From Desulfocapsaceae bacterium (GTDB taxonomy: Bacteria > Desulfobacterota > Desulfobulbia > Desulfobulbales > Desulfocapsaceae), in NCBI GenBank assembly GCA_028697885.1, contig JAQVER010000008.1, positions 1 to 59,553 on the forward strand: a stretch of DNA of 59,553 bases, in the 5' to 3' direction. Under the pieces are notes generated by a model. That model did no database searches, was not told the DNA's origin, and was given only the letters and a program-made list of their open reading frames with translations. How positions within the stretch are numbered: the first letter of the stretch is position 1; each line of letters begins with the position of its first letter. A program made the position numbers and the translations under genes. Positions 24,865-34,051 of this stretch are shown piece after piece.

Positions 24865-27800
24865 ATGCTCACCAAGATAATCGAGTGGTCCATCAACAAT
24901 AAGTTCATGGTCATTCTCCTCACCGCCCTTTTGATCGTGGGCGGCGGCTATGCCTTGAAACAGACGCCCATCGACGCCATTCCGGATCTCTCGGACGTCC
25001 AGGTGATCATCTTCACCGAGTATGCCGGCCAGGCACCCCAGGTGGTGGAAGATCAGGTGACCTATCCCTTGACCACCCAGATGCTGGCCGTCCCCCATGC
25101 CAAGGTGGTGCGGGGCTATTCCTTTTTCGGTTTCTCTTTTGTCTATGTGATTTTTGACGATGGCACCGACATCTACTGGGCTCGGTCCCGAGTGCTCGAG
25201 TATCTCAACTATGCCTCCGGTAAGCTGCCGCAGGGGGTGACTCCCAGCCTGGGGCCGGATGCCACCGGAGTCGGCTGGGTCTATGAATATGTGCTGGAAA
25301 GCGACCGTCATGACCTGCAACAGCTCCGCTCCATCCAGGACTGGTACCTGCGCTATGAACTGGCGGCGGTGGAAGGGGTATCGGAAGTAGCGAGCATCGG
25401 TGGCTATGTGAAGCAGTACCAGGTGGCGGTGGATCCCAACCGCTTGCTGGCCTACCATGTCACCATTCCCCAGATCCGCCAGGCCATCCGTCAGAGCAAC
25501 AATGATGTCGGCGGCCGTCTGCTGGAGATGGGCGAGACCGAGTTCATGGTCCGGGGCTTAGGCTACATCAAATCGGTGGCAGATATTGAGCAGGTGGTGG
25601 TCGCAACCGATCAGGCAGGCACCCCGGTCCTTGTCAAGGATCTGGCCGAGGTGGGCATCGGGCCGGAACTGCGGCGTGGGGCAACGGAACTCGACGGCAA
25701 GGGCGAGGTGGTGGGGGGCATTGTCGTCATGCGCTACGGTGAAAATGCCCTGACTGTGATCGACAAGGTCAAGAAGAAACTCGAATCGCTTCAGGCAGGG
25801 CTGCCTGAAGGCGTCCGAATCAAGGCGGTCTATGACCGCTCCGGCCTGATCGAGCGGGCGGTGGACACCTTGAAGGGCAAGCTTATCGAGGAGAGTATCG
25901 TGGTTGCCCTGGTGACCGCGCTCTTCCTCTTTCATTTGCCCAGCGCCTTTGTTGCCATCTTCACCCTGCCGGTGGCCATCCTCATGGCCTTCACCATCAT
26001 GCACGCCCAGGGAATCAACGCCAATATCATGAGCCTGGGCGGTATTGCCATCGCCATCGGGGCCATGATCGACGCCGCCATCATCATGATTGAAAATGCC
26101 CATAAACATCTCGAGCGGGACCGGGGGAAAAAGCCGCACTGGGAGATCATCATGGAGTCGGCCAAGGAGGTGGGTCCCACCCTCTTCTATTCCCTTCTGG
26201 TTATCACCGTCTCCTTCCTGCCGGTCTTCACCCTGCAGGAACAATCCGGCCGGCTCTTCAAGCCTCTGGCCTTTACCAAGACCTACGCCATGGGGGCGGC
26301 CGCCCTGCTTTCGGTCACCTTGGTGCCGGTGCTCATGGGCTGGTTTATCCGCGGCAAGATCAAGCCGGAACACGCCAATCCCGTCAACCGTCTGCTGATC
26401 CGGATTTACCATCCGGTGGTTGATTTTGTCCTCAGATGGCGTACAGGTACCATCCTGGTGGCCCTGCTCCTTATTGCCTCCATTGCCTGGCCCATCAGCC
26501 GGATGGGTTCCGAGTTCATGCCGCCCCTCTATGAAGGTGACCTGCTCTACATGCCCACCACCATGCCGGGGGTCTCCATCACCAAGGCCAAAGAACTGCT
26601 GCAGCAGACCGACCGGATCATTGCCGCCTTTCCCGAGGTCGAACATGTCTTCGGCAAGATTGGCCGGGCAGAGACCGCCACCGATCCGGCCCCCTTGAGC
26701 ATGCTGGAAACAACCATCATGCTCAGGCCTGAGGAGCAGTGGCGCAAGGTGAAGGTCAGCCGCTTCTACAGCCCCTGGCCGGAATGGCTGCAAAGGCCGT
26801 TTCGTCTGCTTTGGCCCGAGCAGAAGACCATGACGCCGGAACAGCTCATCGAACGGCTCAACGACGCCATCCAGTTTCCCGGCCTGACCAACGCCTGGAC
26901 CATGCCGATCAAGACCCGCATCGACATGCTTTCCACCGGTATCAAAACCCCGGTGGGCATCAAGGTCATGGGCAACGACCTGAACGAGCTCAGCCGCATC
27001 GGTGAGGAGATCGAGGCGCTGATCGGCACTCTCCCCGGTACCCTGAGTGCTTATTCGGAAAGGGTGGTGGGCGGTAACTATCTCGATTTTACGGTGGACC
27101 GCACTGCCGCGGCCCGTTATGGTCTTACTGTCGGCGAGGTGCAGGACATCATTCAGTCGGCCATCGGCGGCATGAATATAACCCAGACCGTGGAAGGATT
27201 GGAGCGCTATCCGGTAAACATCCGCTATCAGCGTGACTATCGCAACGACCTGCCAGCCCTGCACCGCATTCTGGTGCCACTGCGCAACGGCACCCATATC
27301 CCCATCTCCCAGGTGGCCACCATTGCCATGCATAAGGGGCCGCCGGCCATTAAGAGCGAAAACGCCCGCCGCACCGCTTGGGTCTATGTGGATATCACCG
27401 GAATAGATATCGGTACCTATGTGAAACAGGCGCAGGCGGCGGTTGCTGCCAAGATCAAACTGCCAACCGGCTACTCCATCGTCTGGAGCGGCCAGTTTGA
27501 ATACATGCAGGCGGCCAAGGAGCGGCTGGCGGTGATCATCCCCTTGACCATCCTGCTTATTTTCGTGATTATTTATCTGAACACCAAGTCGCTGGTGAAA
27601 ACCGCCATCGTCTTTCTGGCCGTACCCTTTTCCTTGGTGGGCGCATTCTGGTTTCTCTATCTCCTTGGCTATCACACCTCGGTGGCGGTCTGGGTTGGGA
27701 TTATTGCCCTGGCTGGGCTCGATGCCGAGACCGGGGTGGTGATGCTGCTCTACCTCGACATCTCCTATAAGCTCTGGGGAGATGCCGACCGCATGCGCAC

Positions 27801-28083
27801 CCGGGGCGATCTCACCCAAGCTATTCATCATGGGGCGGTCAAGCGTATCCGGCCCAAGATCATGACTATTTCGGTGATCATTGCCGGTCTTCTGCCCATC
27901 ATGTGGAGTCATGGCGCCGGCGCCGATGTGATGAAGAGGATTGCAGCCCCCATGGTAGGCGGGGTGGTGACCTCTGGTGTTATGGAGCTGATGGTCTACC
28001 CGGTTATCTTTTTTCTCTGGCGCGGCTGGAATTTGGGAAAAAGCATGATTGCCACGGCCACAGACGAGGTGGAAGGGTCATAA
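24865..28083 (+). CDS. heavy-metal RND efflux pump, CusA/CzcA type
   Basis: 1072-residue inner membrane proton-driven pump of the HME-RND family. It starts with the first helix (IIEWSINNKFMVILLTALLI), followed by QTPIDAIPDLSDVQVIIFTE, the HME-RND hallmark. The fourth helix has GGIAIAIGAMIDAAIIMIEN with the proton-relay aspartate. Methionines in the periplasmic cleft (LYMPTTMPGVSI and RIDMLSTGIKTP) align with the metal-binding methionines of CusA, favouring Cu(I)/Ag(I) over Zn/Co. The second half carries the matching helices and AGLDAETGVVMLLYL. With its TolC and adaptor neighbours it forms a complete three-part efflux system. No dedicated sensor gene is next to it. Confidence 0.94.
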   Translation: MLTKIIEWSINNKFMVILLTALLIVGGGYALKQTPIDAIPDLSDVQVIIFTEYAGQAPQVVEDQVTYPLTTQMLAVPHAKVVRGYSFFGFSFVYVIFDDGTDIYWARSRVLEYLNYASGKLPQGVTPSLGPDATGVGWVYEYVLESDRHDLQQLRSIQDWYLRYELAAVEGVSEVASIGGYVKQYQVAVDPNRLLAYHVTIPQIRQAIRQSNNDVGGRLLEMGETEFMVRGLGYIKSVADIEQVVVATDQAGTPVLVKDLAEVGIGPELRRGATELDGKGEVVGGIVVMRYGENALTVIDKVKKKLESLQAGLPEGVRIKAVYDRSGLIERAVDTLKGKLIEESIVVALVTALFLFHLPSAFVAIFTLPVAILMAFTIMHAQGINANIMSLGGIAIAIGAMIDAAIIMIENAHKHLERDRGKKPHWEIIMESAKEVGPTLFYSLLVITVSFLPVFTLQEQSGRLFKPLAFTKTYAMGAAALLSVTLVPVLMGWFIRGKIKPEHANPVNRLLIRIYHPVVDFVLRWRTGTILVALLLIASIAWPISRMGSEFMPPLYEGDLLYMPTTMPGVSITKAKELLQQTDRIIAAFPEVEHVFGKIGRAETATDPAPLSMLETTIMLRPEEQWRKVKVSRFYSPWPEWLQRPFRLLWPEQKTMTPEQLIERLNDAIQFPGLTNAWTMPIKTRIDMLSTGIKTPVGIKVMGNDLNELSRIGEEIEALIGTLPGTLSAYSERVVGGNYLDFTVDRTAAARYGLTVGEVQDIIQSAIGGMNITQTVEGLERYPVNIRYQRDYRNDLPALHRILVPLRNGTHIPISQVATIAMHKGPPAIKSENARRTAWVYVDITGIDIGTYVKQAQAAVAAKIKLPTGYSIVWSGQFEYMQAAKERLAVIIPLTILLIFVIIYLNTKSLVKTAIVFLAVPFSLVGAFWFLYLLGYHTSVAVWVGIIALAGLDAETGVVMLLYLDISYKLWGDADRMRTRGDLTQAIHHGAVKRIRPKIMTISVIIAGLLPIMWSHGAGADVMKRIAAPMVGGVVTSGVMELMVYPVIFFLWRGWNLGKSMIATATDEVEGS

Positions 28084-28152
28084 CCCAGCATCAAACCTAT
28101 TCTCATGCGGAATAATCCGCTCTTTACAAATAAACTTAAGAGGAGAAAAACA

Positions 28153-28620
28153 ATGAAAAAAAATCTTATGCAACTGATATGCGCCCTGATGTTTCTGGTC
28201 CTGGCCGTCGGGGTTCAGGCAGCGGAACACGGAGCAATGGCCGGTATGGATATGGGGGGTATGGAGATGGGCGGTGATGAAATCATGCTGCCCGAAGTAA
28301 CGGTGGACGGGGTCAAGGCTATGGCCCACCTGCTGGATACCAGCAAGGCCATGGCCGCGGCCGGCATGAACACGACCCATCATCTCATGATCTCCTTTAC
28401 GGATGCTGCCACCGGCAAGGCTATGGACTCAGGGGTGGTTGCGGTCAAGGTCGTCGATCCTGCCGGCAAAAAAACGGAGGCGGTCAAGATGATGGCTATG
28501 GAAGGAAGTTTTGGCGCAGATGTGGCCTTAAGTGAGAAGGGAAAGTATGTTTTTGAGGTAGGTACCAAGCTGGGTAACGGCGAAAAACGGCAGTTCCTCT
28601 TTGACTATACGATCAAGTAA
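28153..28620 (+). CDS. Met-rich periplasmic protein linked to metal efflux
   Basis: 155 residues from the ATG at 28153, chosen because an AAGAGGAG ribosome site precedes it and a clean signal peptide follows (about 1-23, ending VGVQAAEH). The mature N-terminus is rich in methionine and glycine (MAGMDMGGMEMGGDEIM), a pattern that binds Cu(I) or Ag(I). The rest is a beta-sandwich-like domain (HHLMISFTDAATGKAMDSGV, then VAVKVVDPAGKK) similar to YtkA/FixH-like periplasmic domains. It is the fourth gene of the efflux operon, 69 bp after the pump, and may deliver metal to it as CusF does; it is not a CusF homologue by sequence. Confidence 0.8.
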   Translation: MKKNLMQLICALMFLVLAVGVQAAEHGAMAGMDMGGMEMGGDEIMLPEVTVDGVKAMAHLLDTSKAMAAAGMNTTHHLMISFTDAATGKAMDSGVVAVKVVDPAGKKTEAVKMMAMEGSFGADVALSEKGKYVFEVGTKLGNGEKRQFLFDYTIK

Positions 28621-28776
28621 GAGGTTGGATAGGGACAAGCCGGATGAGTTCTGGCCTGTCTTTTCACCTTACCGTAAAATAGGAATGACTATGCCCTTGG
28701 CATACCCATTGCGTGCGGTCGACCCAATACTCTTTCGAACGAAGACTAAACAGCTCATGCCCAAGGAGATAAAAAG

Positions 28777-28932
28777 ATGAACATGCATTTAAGCCTTGCC
28801 CCTCTGGTATCACTGATCGCCGGTATCCTTATTCTGGTTGCTCCGCGTCTGCTGAACTACATCGTTGCCATATATTTGATCATTATCGGCTTGATCGGAC
28901 TGTTTGGCGGGAGCGGTTTTCATATGCGGTAA
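28777..28932 (+). CDS. DUF3096 small membrane protein
   Basis: 51-residue protein with two hydrophobic helices: LVSLIAGILILVAPRLLNYI and VAIYLIIIGLIGLFGG, the compact signature of the DUF3096 family. Its function is unknown. A CCCAAGGAGATAAAAAG ribosome site precedes the ATG. It lies 156 bp after the Met-rich protein gene and may be a separate unit. Confidence 0.8.
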   Translation: MNMHLSLAPLVSLIAGILILVAPRLLNYIVAIYLIIIGLIGLFGGSGFHMR

Positions 28933-29045
28933 GAGCAGGCTCCGATCTGCTGACAAAGATGCTATGAGTGGGAGGCGCTGATTGAATACGTTCGGACCGG
29001 GGCCGTCTCCTTTTTACTTCAAACGTCCAAGTAAAAAAAAAAACT

Positions 29046-29723
29046 ATGAAACTGAAATTGAGTGTTATTGCGATGATGGCTGTTCTGATGTTGTGGGGCT
29101 GTACCCCGGATGAAAAAAAAGCCGAGGCTCCGGTGTCGGAAACGATGCCCACTACCGAGCAGCAGGCCATGGATAAGGCTGTCGGCGAGACCGAGGCGGC
29201 TAAAGAAAAGCTTGAAGAAACGACTCAGGAGGCTGCAGAAGCGGTTAACGCGGCGGATGCAGTGGTTGAAAAAGCAATTACAGGGGAGGAAGAAAAGGTC
29301 GCAGAAGCGGCCGCCGCGGTTTCAGATGCGGCCAAAGAGGTAGTTGAAGCGGTTGAGAAAAAGATTGAAATAAATGCTGAACAACAGACCGCAGTAGCAG
29401 TTCAGGAAGAAAAGGTCAAGGTCGCCGAGAAGATGGAGCAACAAGCCGCGTCCGCGGTAGAGGTGAGCGGACAGGCAGTTACGACCAAGGTGGAAAGTAT
29501 TGTCATCGAGAACAAGAATGGCAAGGTGTTGTTATCGCACAAGAAACACGCCGAGGCCTATGGTTGTGCTGCCTGCCACGGCGACCAGAAACCTGGTCCG
29601 TTCATGCTGGGAAAAGATAAGGCTCACGCCCTCTGCCAGGGTTGCCATAAGGAAAAAAAAGCCGGCCCCACCAGTTGCAGTAAGTGTCATCAGAAAAAAG
29701 CTAAAGCCATCGAGGGCTGTTGA
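29046..29723 (+). CDS. triheme c-type cytochrome lipoprotein with coiled-coil linker
   Basis: 225 residues in three parts. A lipoprotein signal (about 1-19, lipobox LWGC, lipidation at Cys19) anchors it. An Ala/Glu/Lys-rich, coiled-coil-like linker runs from about 35 to 150. A C-terminal domain holds three CXXCH hemes (CAACH, CQGCH, CSKCH) with histidines in LLSHKKHAEAYG, as in cytochrome c7. The design suggests a surface- or periplasm-facing electron carrier on a flexible stalk. The first 30 residues and the end (AIEGC) closely match the 50-residue lipoprotein at 32044. No strong ribosome site is seen: an A-rich tract precedes the ATG. Confidence 0.85.
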   Translation: MKLKLSVIAMMAVLMLWGCTPDEKKAEAPVSETMPTTEQQAMDKAVGETEAAKEKLEETTQEAAEAVNAADAVVEKAITGEEEKVAEAAAAVSDAAKEVVEAVEKKIEINAEQQTAVAVQEEKVKVAEKMEQQAASAVEVSGQAVTTKVESIVIENKNGKVLLSHKKHAEAYGCAACHGDQKPGPFMLGKDKAHALCQGCHKEKKAGPTSCSKCHQKKAKAIEGC

Positions 29724-30051
29724 TTTTTTTCCCTTTGTCTCCGCGAAGGGGGGGCGTCGCCCTCTGAACCGCTCCTTCTTTAGCGGAGAATGGTGTGTTT
29801 GCACGTACCGAGTAGACTGGTGTTGTCTTCGTCTGCGTCAAACGATCAGCCTGCAAACTTTTTTTTCCTTCCTCCAATTATGTCTTTCGACTCTCTTTTA
29901 AATAACTCTGTTCGGCTTATCTGCTGTAACTCTAGGCAGTTTATTTGCTCTCTACCCAGATCTTGACAGCGGCTTGACAATGGTGTTTGTTTGTGTTCTG
30001 ATTATTCGTGTGCAAATTATTTGAATAGAAATAAAAAGGCAGAGAGAGCCG

Positions 30052-30654
30052 ATGGGCAATTTATTACTGGAAAAAGATAAAAGATCTGCCGCAGAAGGGG
30101 GTGGAGAGGTTCTGTTAGGTCCTGGAATCATTCCACAGGTTCCGAAGAACAGCTATGAACTGCGCATTCTTCAATCCATTCGCCGCATCATCCGGGCTAT
30201 CGAAATCCATTCCCATAAATTGGTTCAAGGGTACGAGATAACTGGGCCGCAGCTGGCCTGTTTGCTCGCTCTTGCTAAGGGCGGGCCATTGACAATCACC
30301 CAGTTGGCCGGCAGGCTCTATCTGAGCCCCAGTACGATTGTGGGAATCGTTGACCGCTTGGCCGACAAGGGGCTGGCGGTCCGACAGCGAGGTAGCAAGG
30401 ATCGGCGTCAGGTACAGGTATGTGTGACAGAGGGAGGAGAAACGCTGCTCGCCAGCGCCCCCTCTCCTCTGCAGGAAACCCTTGGCGAGTCCTTGAAAAA
30501 CCTTCCTGAGCTTGAACAGGTTTCCATTACCCTGGCCTTCGAAAAGGTAGTGGACATGATGGAGGCCCGTAAAATTGAAGCCTCTCCGGTTCTTGAGGTT
30601 GGCCCCATCTCGCCTCAGACCGGCAGCGGTACCACCGCTGCCGAAGCTTTCTGA
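30052..30654 (+). CDS. MarR-family transcriptional regulator
   Basis: 200 residues with the winged helix of MarR in the middle. The visible parts are YEITGPQLACLLALAKGGPL, then TITQLAGRLYLSPSTIVGIV, DRLADKGLAVRQRGSKDRRQ and VQVCVTEGG. The DRR of the wing is conserved. About 45 extra residues precede the domain and a proline-rich tail follows. Ligand and targets are unknown. A perfect 10-bp inverted repeat at 30722-30755 lies between this gene and the kamA relic and could be its operator or terminator. Confidence 0.92.
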   Translation: MGNLLLEKDKRSAAEGGGEVLLGPGIIPQVPKNSYELRILQSIRRIIRAIEIHSHKLVQGYEITGPQLACLLALAKGGPLTITQLAGRLYLSPSTIVGIVDRLADKGLAVRQRGSKDRRQVQVCVTEGGETLLASAPSPLQETLGESLKNLPELEQVSITLAFEKVVDMMEARKIEASPVLEVGPISPQTGSGTTAAEAF

Positions 30655-30721
30655 CCGCTGCATCAAGTCTCTCGGCTCCATTCCCGGCCCCACCCCTCGA
30701 TAGAGGCTTGTTATTATAAGC

Positions 30722-30755
30722 CGATCAGAACCGGTTTCGGATTCTGTTCTGATCG
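30722..30755. repeat. perfect 10-bp inverted repeat between marR and the kamA relic
   Basis: CGATCAGAAC (30722-30731) and GTTCTGATCG (30746-30755) pair around a 14-nt loop, 67 bp after the MarR gene. It may be a terminator stem or a MarR-type operator. The rest of 30756-30923 shows nothing else. Confidence 0.5.
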
Positions 30756-30923
30756 ATAATGCTCAGGTACATATGGTTACAAGTCACAAGAAAGCGTTCT
30801 GGGCATCGCCGGGGGAGTAAAACAAGAAAACGGTTCCGCTGGAAATGTTGGCAGGAAGAACCTGACCGGCAGGGGGAGGAGTATCGTCCCTGAATGTTGA
30901 GAGAAAGCACTACTCAAGACATG

Positions 30924-30951
30924 TAAGCGTTTGTTTATGGACAAACGCTTA
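30924..30951 (+). other. hairpin just upstream of the kamA relic
   Basis: TAAGCGTTTGT (30924-30934) and ACAAACGCTTA (30941-30951) pair perfectly around a 6-nt loop, 5 bp before the AAAGGAG ribosome site at 30957. It could act as a leader hairpin or a regulator site for the broken gene downstream. Confidence 0.5.
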
Positions 30952-30967
30952 ACCACAAAGGAGTCCC

Positions 30968-31945
30968 ATGACCATCTATACAGCCAACCAGCAAGGCATA
31001 GCCAAAAGAATTACCAACAAAAACGTTGATCTTGCCCACTGGAGAGACTGGCGCTGGCAGTTAAAACATGCGATCAAAAAAATTTCGATGGTGGAATCCA
31101 TCTTGGGGATCCAGTTCGAAGAAGACAAACGGCAAAAAGTGAAGCGAACCCTTGATACGTTTCCCCTCTCGATTACCCCATACTACCTTTCCCTGATTGC
31201 TGCCGAAGATTACCGCAACGATCCGGTTTTCAAACAGGCCTTCCCCTCTTCCCGTGAGCTGGAAATAGAAAAGTCAGATATGGTTGATCTGCAGTGCGAG
31301 GACAGGGGCAGTCCGGTTCCGGGGATCACCCATCTAGATCCGGACCGGGTTCTTTTTCATGTGAGCAACATCTGTTCCATGTCCTGCCGTCACTGCACCC
31401 GAAAGCCCAAGGCGAGCGATACCAACTCCATCCTCGGCGCTGATGACATCCCCAAAGGGTTGGAGTACATCCGCAATACGCCGGAAGTCCAGGATGTCGA
31501 GCTTTCCGGGGGAGACCCCCTGATGCTTTCGGACAAGTACCTGGGCTGGATCCTCACCAAGCTGCGCCAGATTGGGCATGTGCAGGTTATCCGTATCAGT
31601 ACCCGCATGCCGGTTGTGCTTCCCTGCCGCATCACCCCCGAGTTGGTGAAGATGCTAAAAAAACACCACCCCGTCTGGATCAATACGCACTTCAATCACC
31701 CCCGGGAAATCACCACCTCCTCAAGGCGGGCGCTGCGTCTCCTGGCTGATGCCGGTATTTCCCTGGGGAATCAGGCGGTGCTGCTGGCCGGCGTGAACGA
31801 CAGTCCTGGAGTCATAAAGTCTCTGGTATGCACGCTGGTGGCCAATCGGGTGCGCCCTTATGCTACACTGCATCCGAGCAACCTCTCTGCGGGCCTGTTC
31901 GTACCTCGGTAGGCAAGGAATCGAGATCGTGAAGAGGCGGATCGG
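30968..31945 (+). pseudogene. kamA: lysine 2,3-aminomutase (KamA), truncated and frameshifted
   Basis: The open frame (to 31912, 314 residues) matches the N-terminal and radical-SAM parts of KamA, which converts lysine to beta-lysine with SAM, a [4Fe-4S] cluster and PLP. The cluster motif CSMSCRHC (CX3CX2C) and ELSGGDPLM are intact. The frame ends at NRVRPYATLHPSNLSAGL. Beyond this, homologous residues continue in other frames: RTSVGK in one and GIEIVK in another, up to about 31945. The rest of the C-terminal domain, about 80-100 residues normally including the PLP-lysine region (VVDAPGGGGK), is missing. It is therefore a pseudogene, not a short enzyme. The start has a good AAAGGAG site, so expression once made sense. 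Confidence 0.85.
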
Positions 31946-32043
31946 CTACAGCGTTAGTTTTTAAAGGTACTGAGTGCTCTGGCGGGATGAAAGAAAATGC
32001 ATTCCCGTCCTCTTTTCCATTCCTAATACCAAAGGAGAAAACC

Positions 32044-32196
32044 ATGAACAAGAAACTCTGTCTTATTGCAATTGTGGCTGGTCTAATGCTGTGGGGCTGT
32101 GCCCAGGAGACAAAACAAACCGACACTCCGGCATCGGACACGGTACCCGTTGCTGACCAGGCCGTAAAAACGGCACCGGCCATCGAGGGCTGTTGA
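32044..32196 (+). CDS. small lipoprotein related to the triheme lipoprotein
   Basis: 50 residues from the ATG at 32044 (AAAGGAG before it). It has a lipoprotein signal with lipobox LWGC, then a short polar stretch, and it ends AIEGC. The start (VAGLMLWGC) and end are nearly the same as in the 225-residue cytochrome lipoprotein at 29046, and the DNA after the stop codon is also similar. It looks like a duplicate that has lost, or never gained, the coiled coil and heme domain. Whether it is functional is unknown. Confidence 0.65.
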   Translation: MNKKLCLIAIVAGLMLWGCAQETKQTDTPASDTVPVADQAVKTAPAIEGC

Positions 32197-32217
32197 TTCT
32201 TTCTCTTTTGCCGCGAC

Positions 32218-32249
32218 GGGGCGACTTCCGTAACACCAGGAGTCGCCCC
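32218..32249 (+). terminator. hairpin after the small lipoprotein gene
   Basis: GGGGCGACTTCC (32218-32229) pairs with GGAGTCGCCCC (32239-32249) with one bulged T. It lies 21 bp past the stop. A second small hairpin follows at about 32249-32268. No T-run is present. The remaining 32270-32672 shows no gene. Confidence 0.55.
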
Positions 32250-32672
32250 TGAAGTTGGCCTTCTTCAGTAGAGTCAGGGCCGAATGGCAAGATCTGCTGT
32301 AGAAGGAAGGTGGTATCATATTGAATCATGGCACTGAACAATTCACCGCCAGGTTTGTTGTGGTCGTGCTATAACTCAGCGTGATTGACACTGGATCCTG
32401 GTCAGGAGACTGCTTCCCCCGAATCTTTCCTTGCCGGTCCGGCTAATCAGAAAATTGGGCTGAAAATCCTTAAGAGTCACATAAGGATATCTTAAAAAAT
32501 GGTCATTTTGTCCAAGTTCTGCCTTGTTCATAAGGATTTTATCCTCGAAATATCCAATAGATGCCTGCAGTAAAATTTTCTTCACGCCTTGATCTTGAAC
32601 AAAAATCCTAATTTTTCAAGATACCCATAAGTAAATATGAAAATGTTCTATGAATTTTTTTAGGTAAAAAGC

Positions 32673-33137
32673 ATGTTAACAAAAATAAAAGCTATTTGTC
32701 TTGCGACAGGCATTCTCTTTCTCGTTTTATCTCCATCCGTATTTGCGGAAATGAGAAGCATAAGTGGTGACAAAGTTAATCTGCGGGCTGGACCAGGTGA
32801 AAAATATAGTGTGAAGTGGGTGTATGATGATGGTTTTCCGGTAAAGGTTATCTCCCGAAAAGGAAAATGGGTAAAAGTTCAAGATTTTGAAAAGGATCGC
32901 GGCTGGATATACTCTTCATTGCTTAGCAAGGAATCTCATATAATTGTTACAGCGAACAAAGGAAAAAATAAAAAAATCAACATACGCAGTGGCCCTGGAC
33001 TGCAATACGATATCGTAGGTCAGGCTTATTACGGTGTTGTCATTGCAAAAGAGAAAGAGAAAAAAGGGTGGTGCAAGGTAAAGCATGAATCAGGCCTGGA
33101 AGGATGGATCAAAAAGTCACTGGTGTGGGGTTTTTAG
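32673..33137 (+). CDS. secreted protein with two bacterial SH3 domains
   Basis: 154 residues with a Sec signal peptide (about 1-25, ending VFAEM). Two SH3b domains follow: DKVNLRAGPGEKYSVKWVYD (about 33-90) and KINIRSGPGLQYDIVGQAYY (about 100-150), each with the N/V-x-R-x-G-P-G-x-x-Y/S pattern and a closing GWI strand. Such domains usually bind cell-wall peptides or other proteins in the periplasm. The gene is clearly more AT-rich than its neighbours, which may indicate transfer. It stands alone. Confidence 0.9.
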   Translation: MLTKIKAICLATGILFLVLSPSVFAEMRSISGDKVNLRAGPGEKYSVKWVYDDGFPVKVISRKGKWVKVQDFEKDRGWIYSSLLSKESHIIVTANKGKNKKINIRSGPGLQYDIVGQAYYGVVIAKEKEKKGWCKVKHESGLEGWIKKSLVWGF

Positions 33138-33220
33138 GGATTAATTTGTTTGTAGCTAGTGATAATTATTGTTATTTTATGATGTAATATTGAACACATG
33201 CTTAATGTTTTCCAATGGAC

Positions 33221-33487
33221 CTATTGCCAGTGTGGCTGGTTCCAGATCCTGTAAGTTACTACCTCCAACGTGTCATTTATTACCACAAAAGCAGCAGGAT
33301 CATTCTCTTGCACGAATCTTTTCAGGTGGCCGACTTCGGTAAGCGGAACCACGGCATACAAAATATGCTCCTCATTCCTGGTATAGCCCGCTTCACACCT
33401 TTGATAATAGTGACTCCACGTCGTATATCTTTTTAAATCTCTTGTGGTATTTTTTCCCATTCTGAGGGAATGATAAAGACGGCCTTC
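33221..33487 (-). pseudogene. C-terminal fragment of a YitT/DUF2179 membrane protein
   Basis: The minus-strand frame reads EAGYTRNEEHILYAVVPLTE, then VGHLKRFVQENDPAAFVVIN and DTLEV. This matches the C-terminal DUF2179 domain of the YitT family (GYTxxExxVLYxVVxxxE, LKxxVxxxDPxAFVxIxDxxEV). The membrane part that should precede it is missing: upstream of about residue 34 of the open frame there is no family similarity. It is therefore a fragment. The 83-bp stretch after the SH3 gene holds no other feature. Confidence 0.65.
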
Positions 33488-33578
33488 CTCTGGCTGAGTC
33501 CAGTAATCACGAGATGAATAACCTTCGAACTGACAAAAAGAACTATAAGAGTATAACGTACTCAAAAGGTAGCAGACC

Positions 33579-33623
33579 CTCCACAATTCACCCGACTGTC
33601 TGAGAGCCGGGTGAGTTGTGGAG
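33579..33623. terminator. strong hairpin upstream of the YitT fragment
   Basis: Arms 33579-33594 and 33608-33623 pair in 15 of 16 positions around a 13-nt loop. It lies directly after the stop of the possible small minus-strand gene at 33629-33787 and is probably its terminator. Confidence 0.55.
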
Positions 33624-33628
33624 AATTG

Positions 33629-33787
33629 TCACACAGTGGCATTCAGCAGGGATGCAGAGGCTGTTGATTCTGTTTTGCTGAATTGTGTTAATTTCTCCAG
33701 CATGATTTTCAGCAAATCAATCTGTTCCTGGTTTGAGATTTTGCTATTTGTAGAGTCGGTTTTTGAGCTATCACCGGACATTGTCAT
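33629..33787 (-). CDS. possible small protein, unknown function
   Basis: 52 residues from the ATG at 33787 (second ATG at 33781), preceded by an AAGGGAAAAGGA ribosome site. The sequence is polar at first (SGDSSKTDSTNSKISNQEQ), then a short amphipathic helix (IDLLKIMLEKLTQFSKTE). No family is recognised. A good ribosome site and a hairpin just after the stop favour a real small gene, but length alone does not. Confidence 0.45.
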   Translation of the reverse strand: MTMSGDSSKTDSTNSKISNQEQIDLLKIMLEKLTQFSKTESTASASLLNATV

Positions 33788-34051
33788 GTCCTTTTCCCTT
33801 GGCGGAGAGGGTGGGGCCAAGCTTGAGCAGCAGAAAGAGCCAGCGCCTTTATCGGCGGACGATGGGAAAATTTTCTGATTTCTTTGAGATGTTTACAGTG
33901 ACGATAGCGAGATTTTTACCAGGATCTTTTGTCGGTTGTAACAACGCCTTGAGACAAAAGTGGCGTTAAGATTTGCATTCAAGGGGGAGCACTGATAGGA
34001 TTAAATGTCTTGTCGAGCAGTCATGTAATCATAGCTAGGAGAGGTCGCAGT

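Noticed and set aside
25558..27912. 784-codon frame antisense to the RND pump gene
   Set aside because: It is the codon-position shadow of the clear CusA-type gene on the other strand. It is rich in Gly, His and Asp and has no domain.
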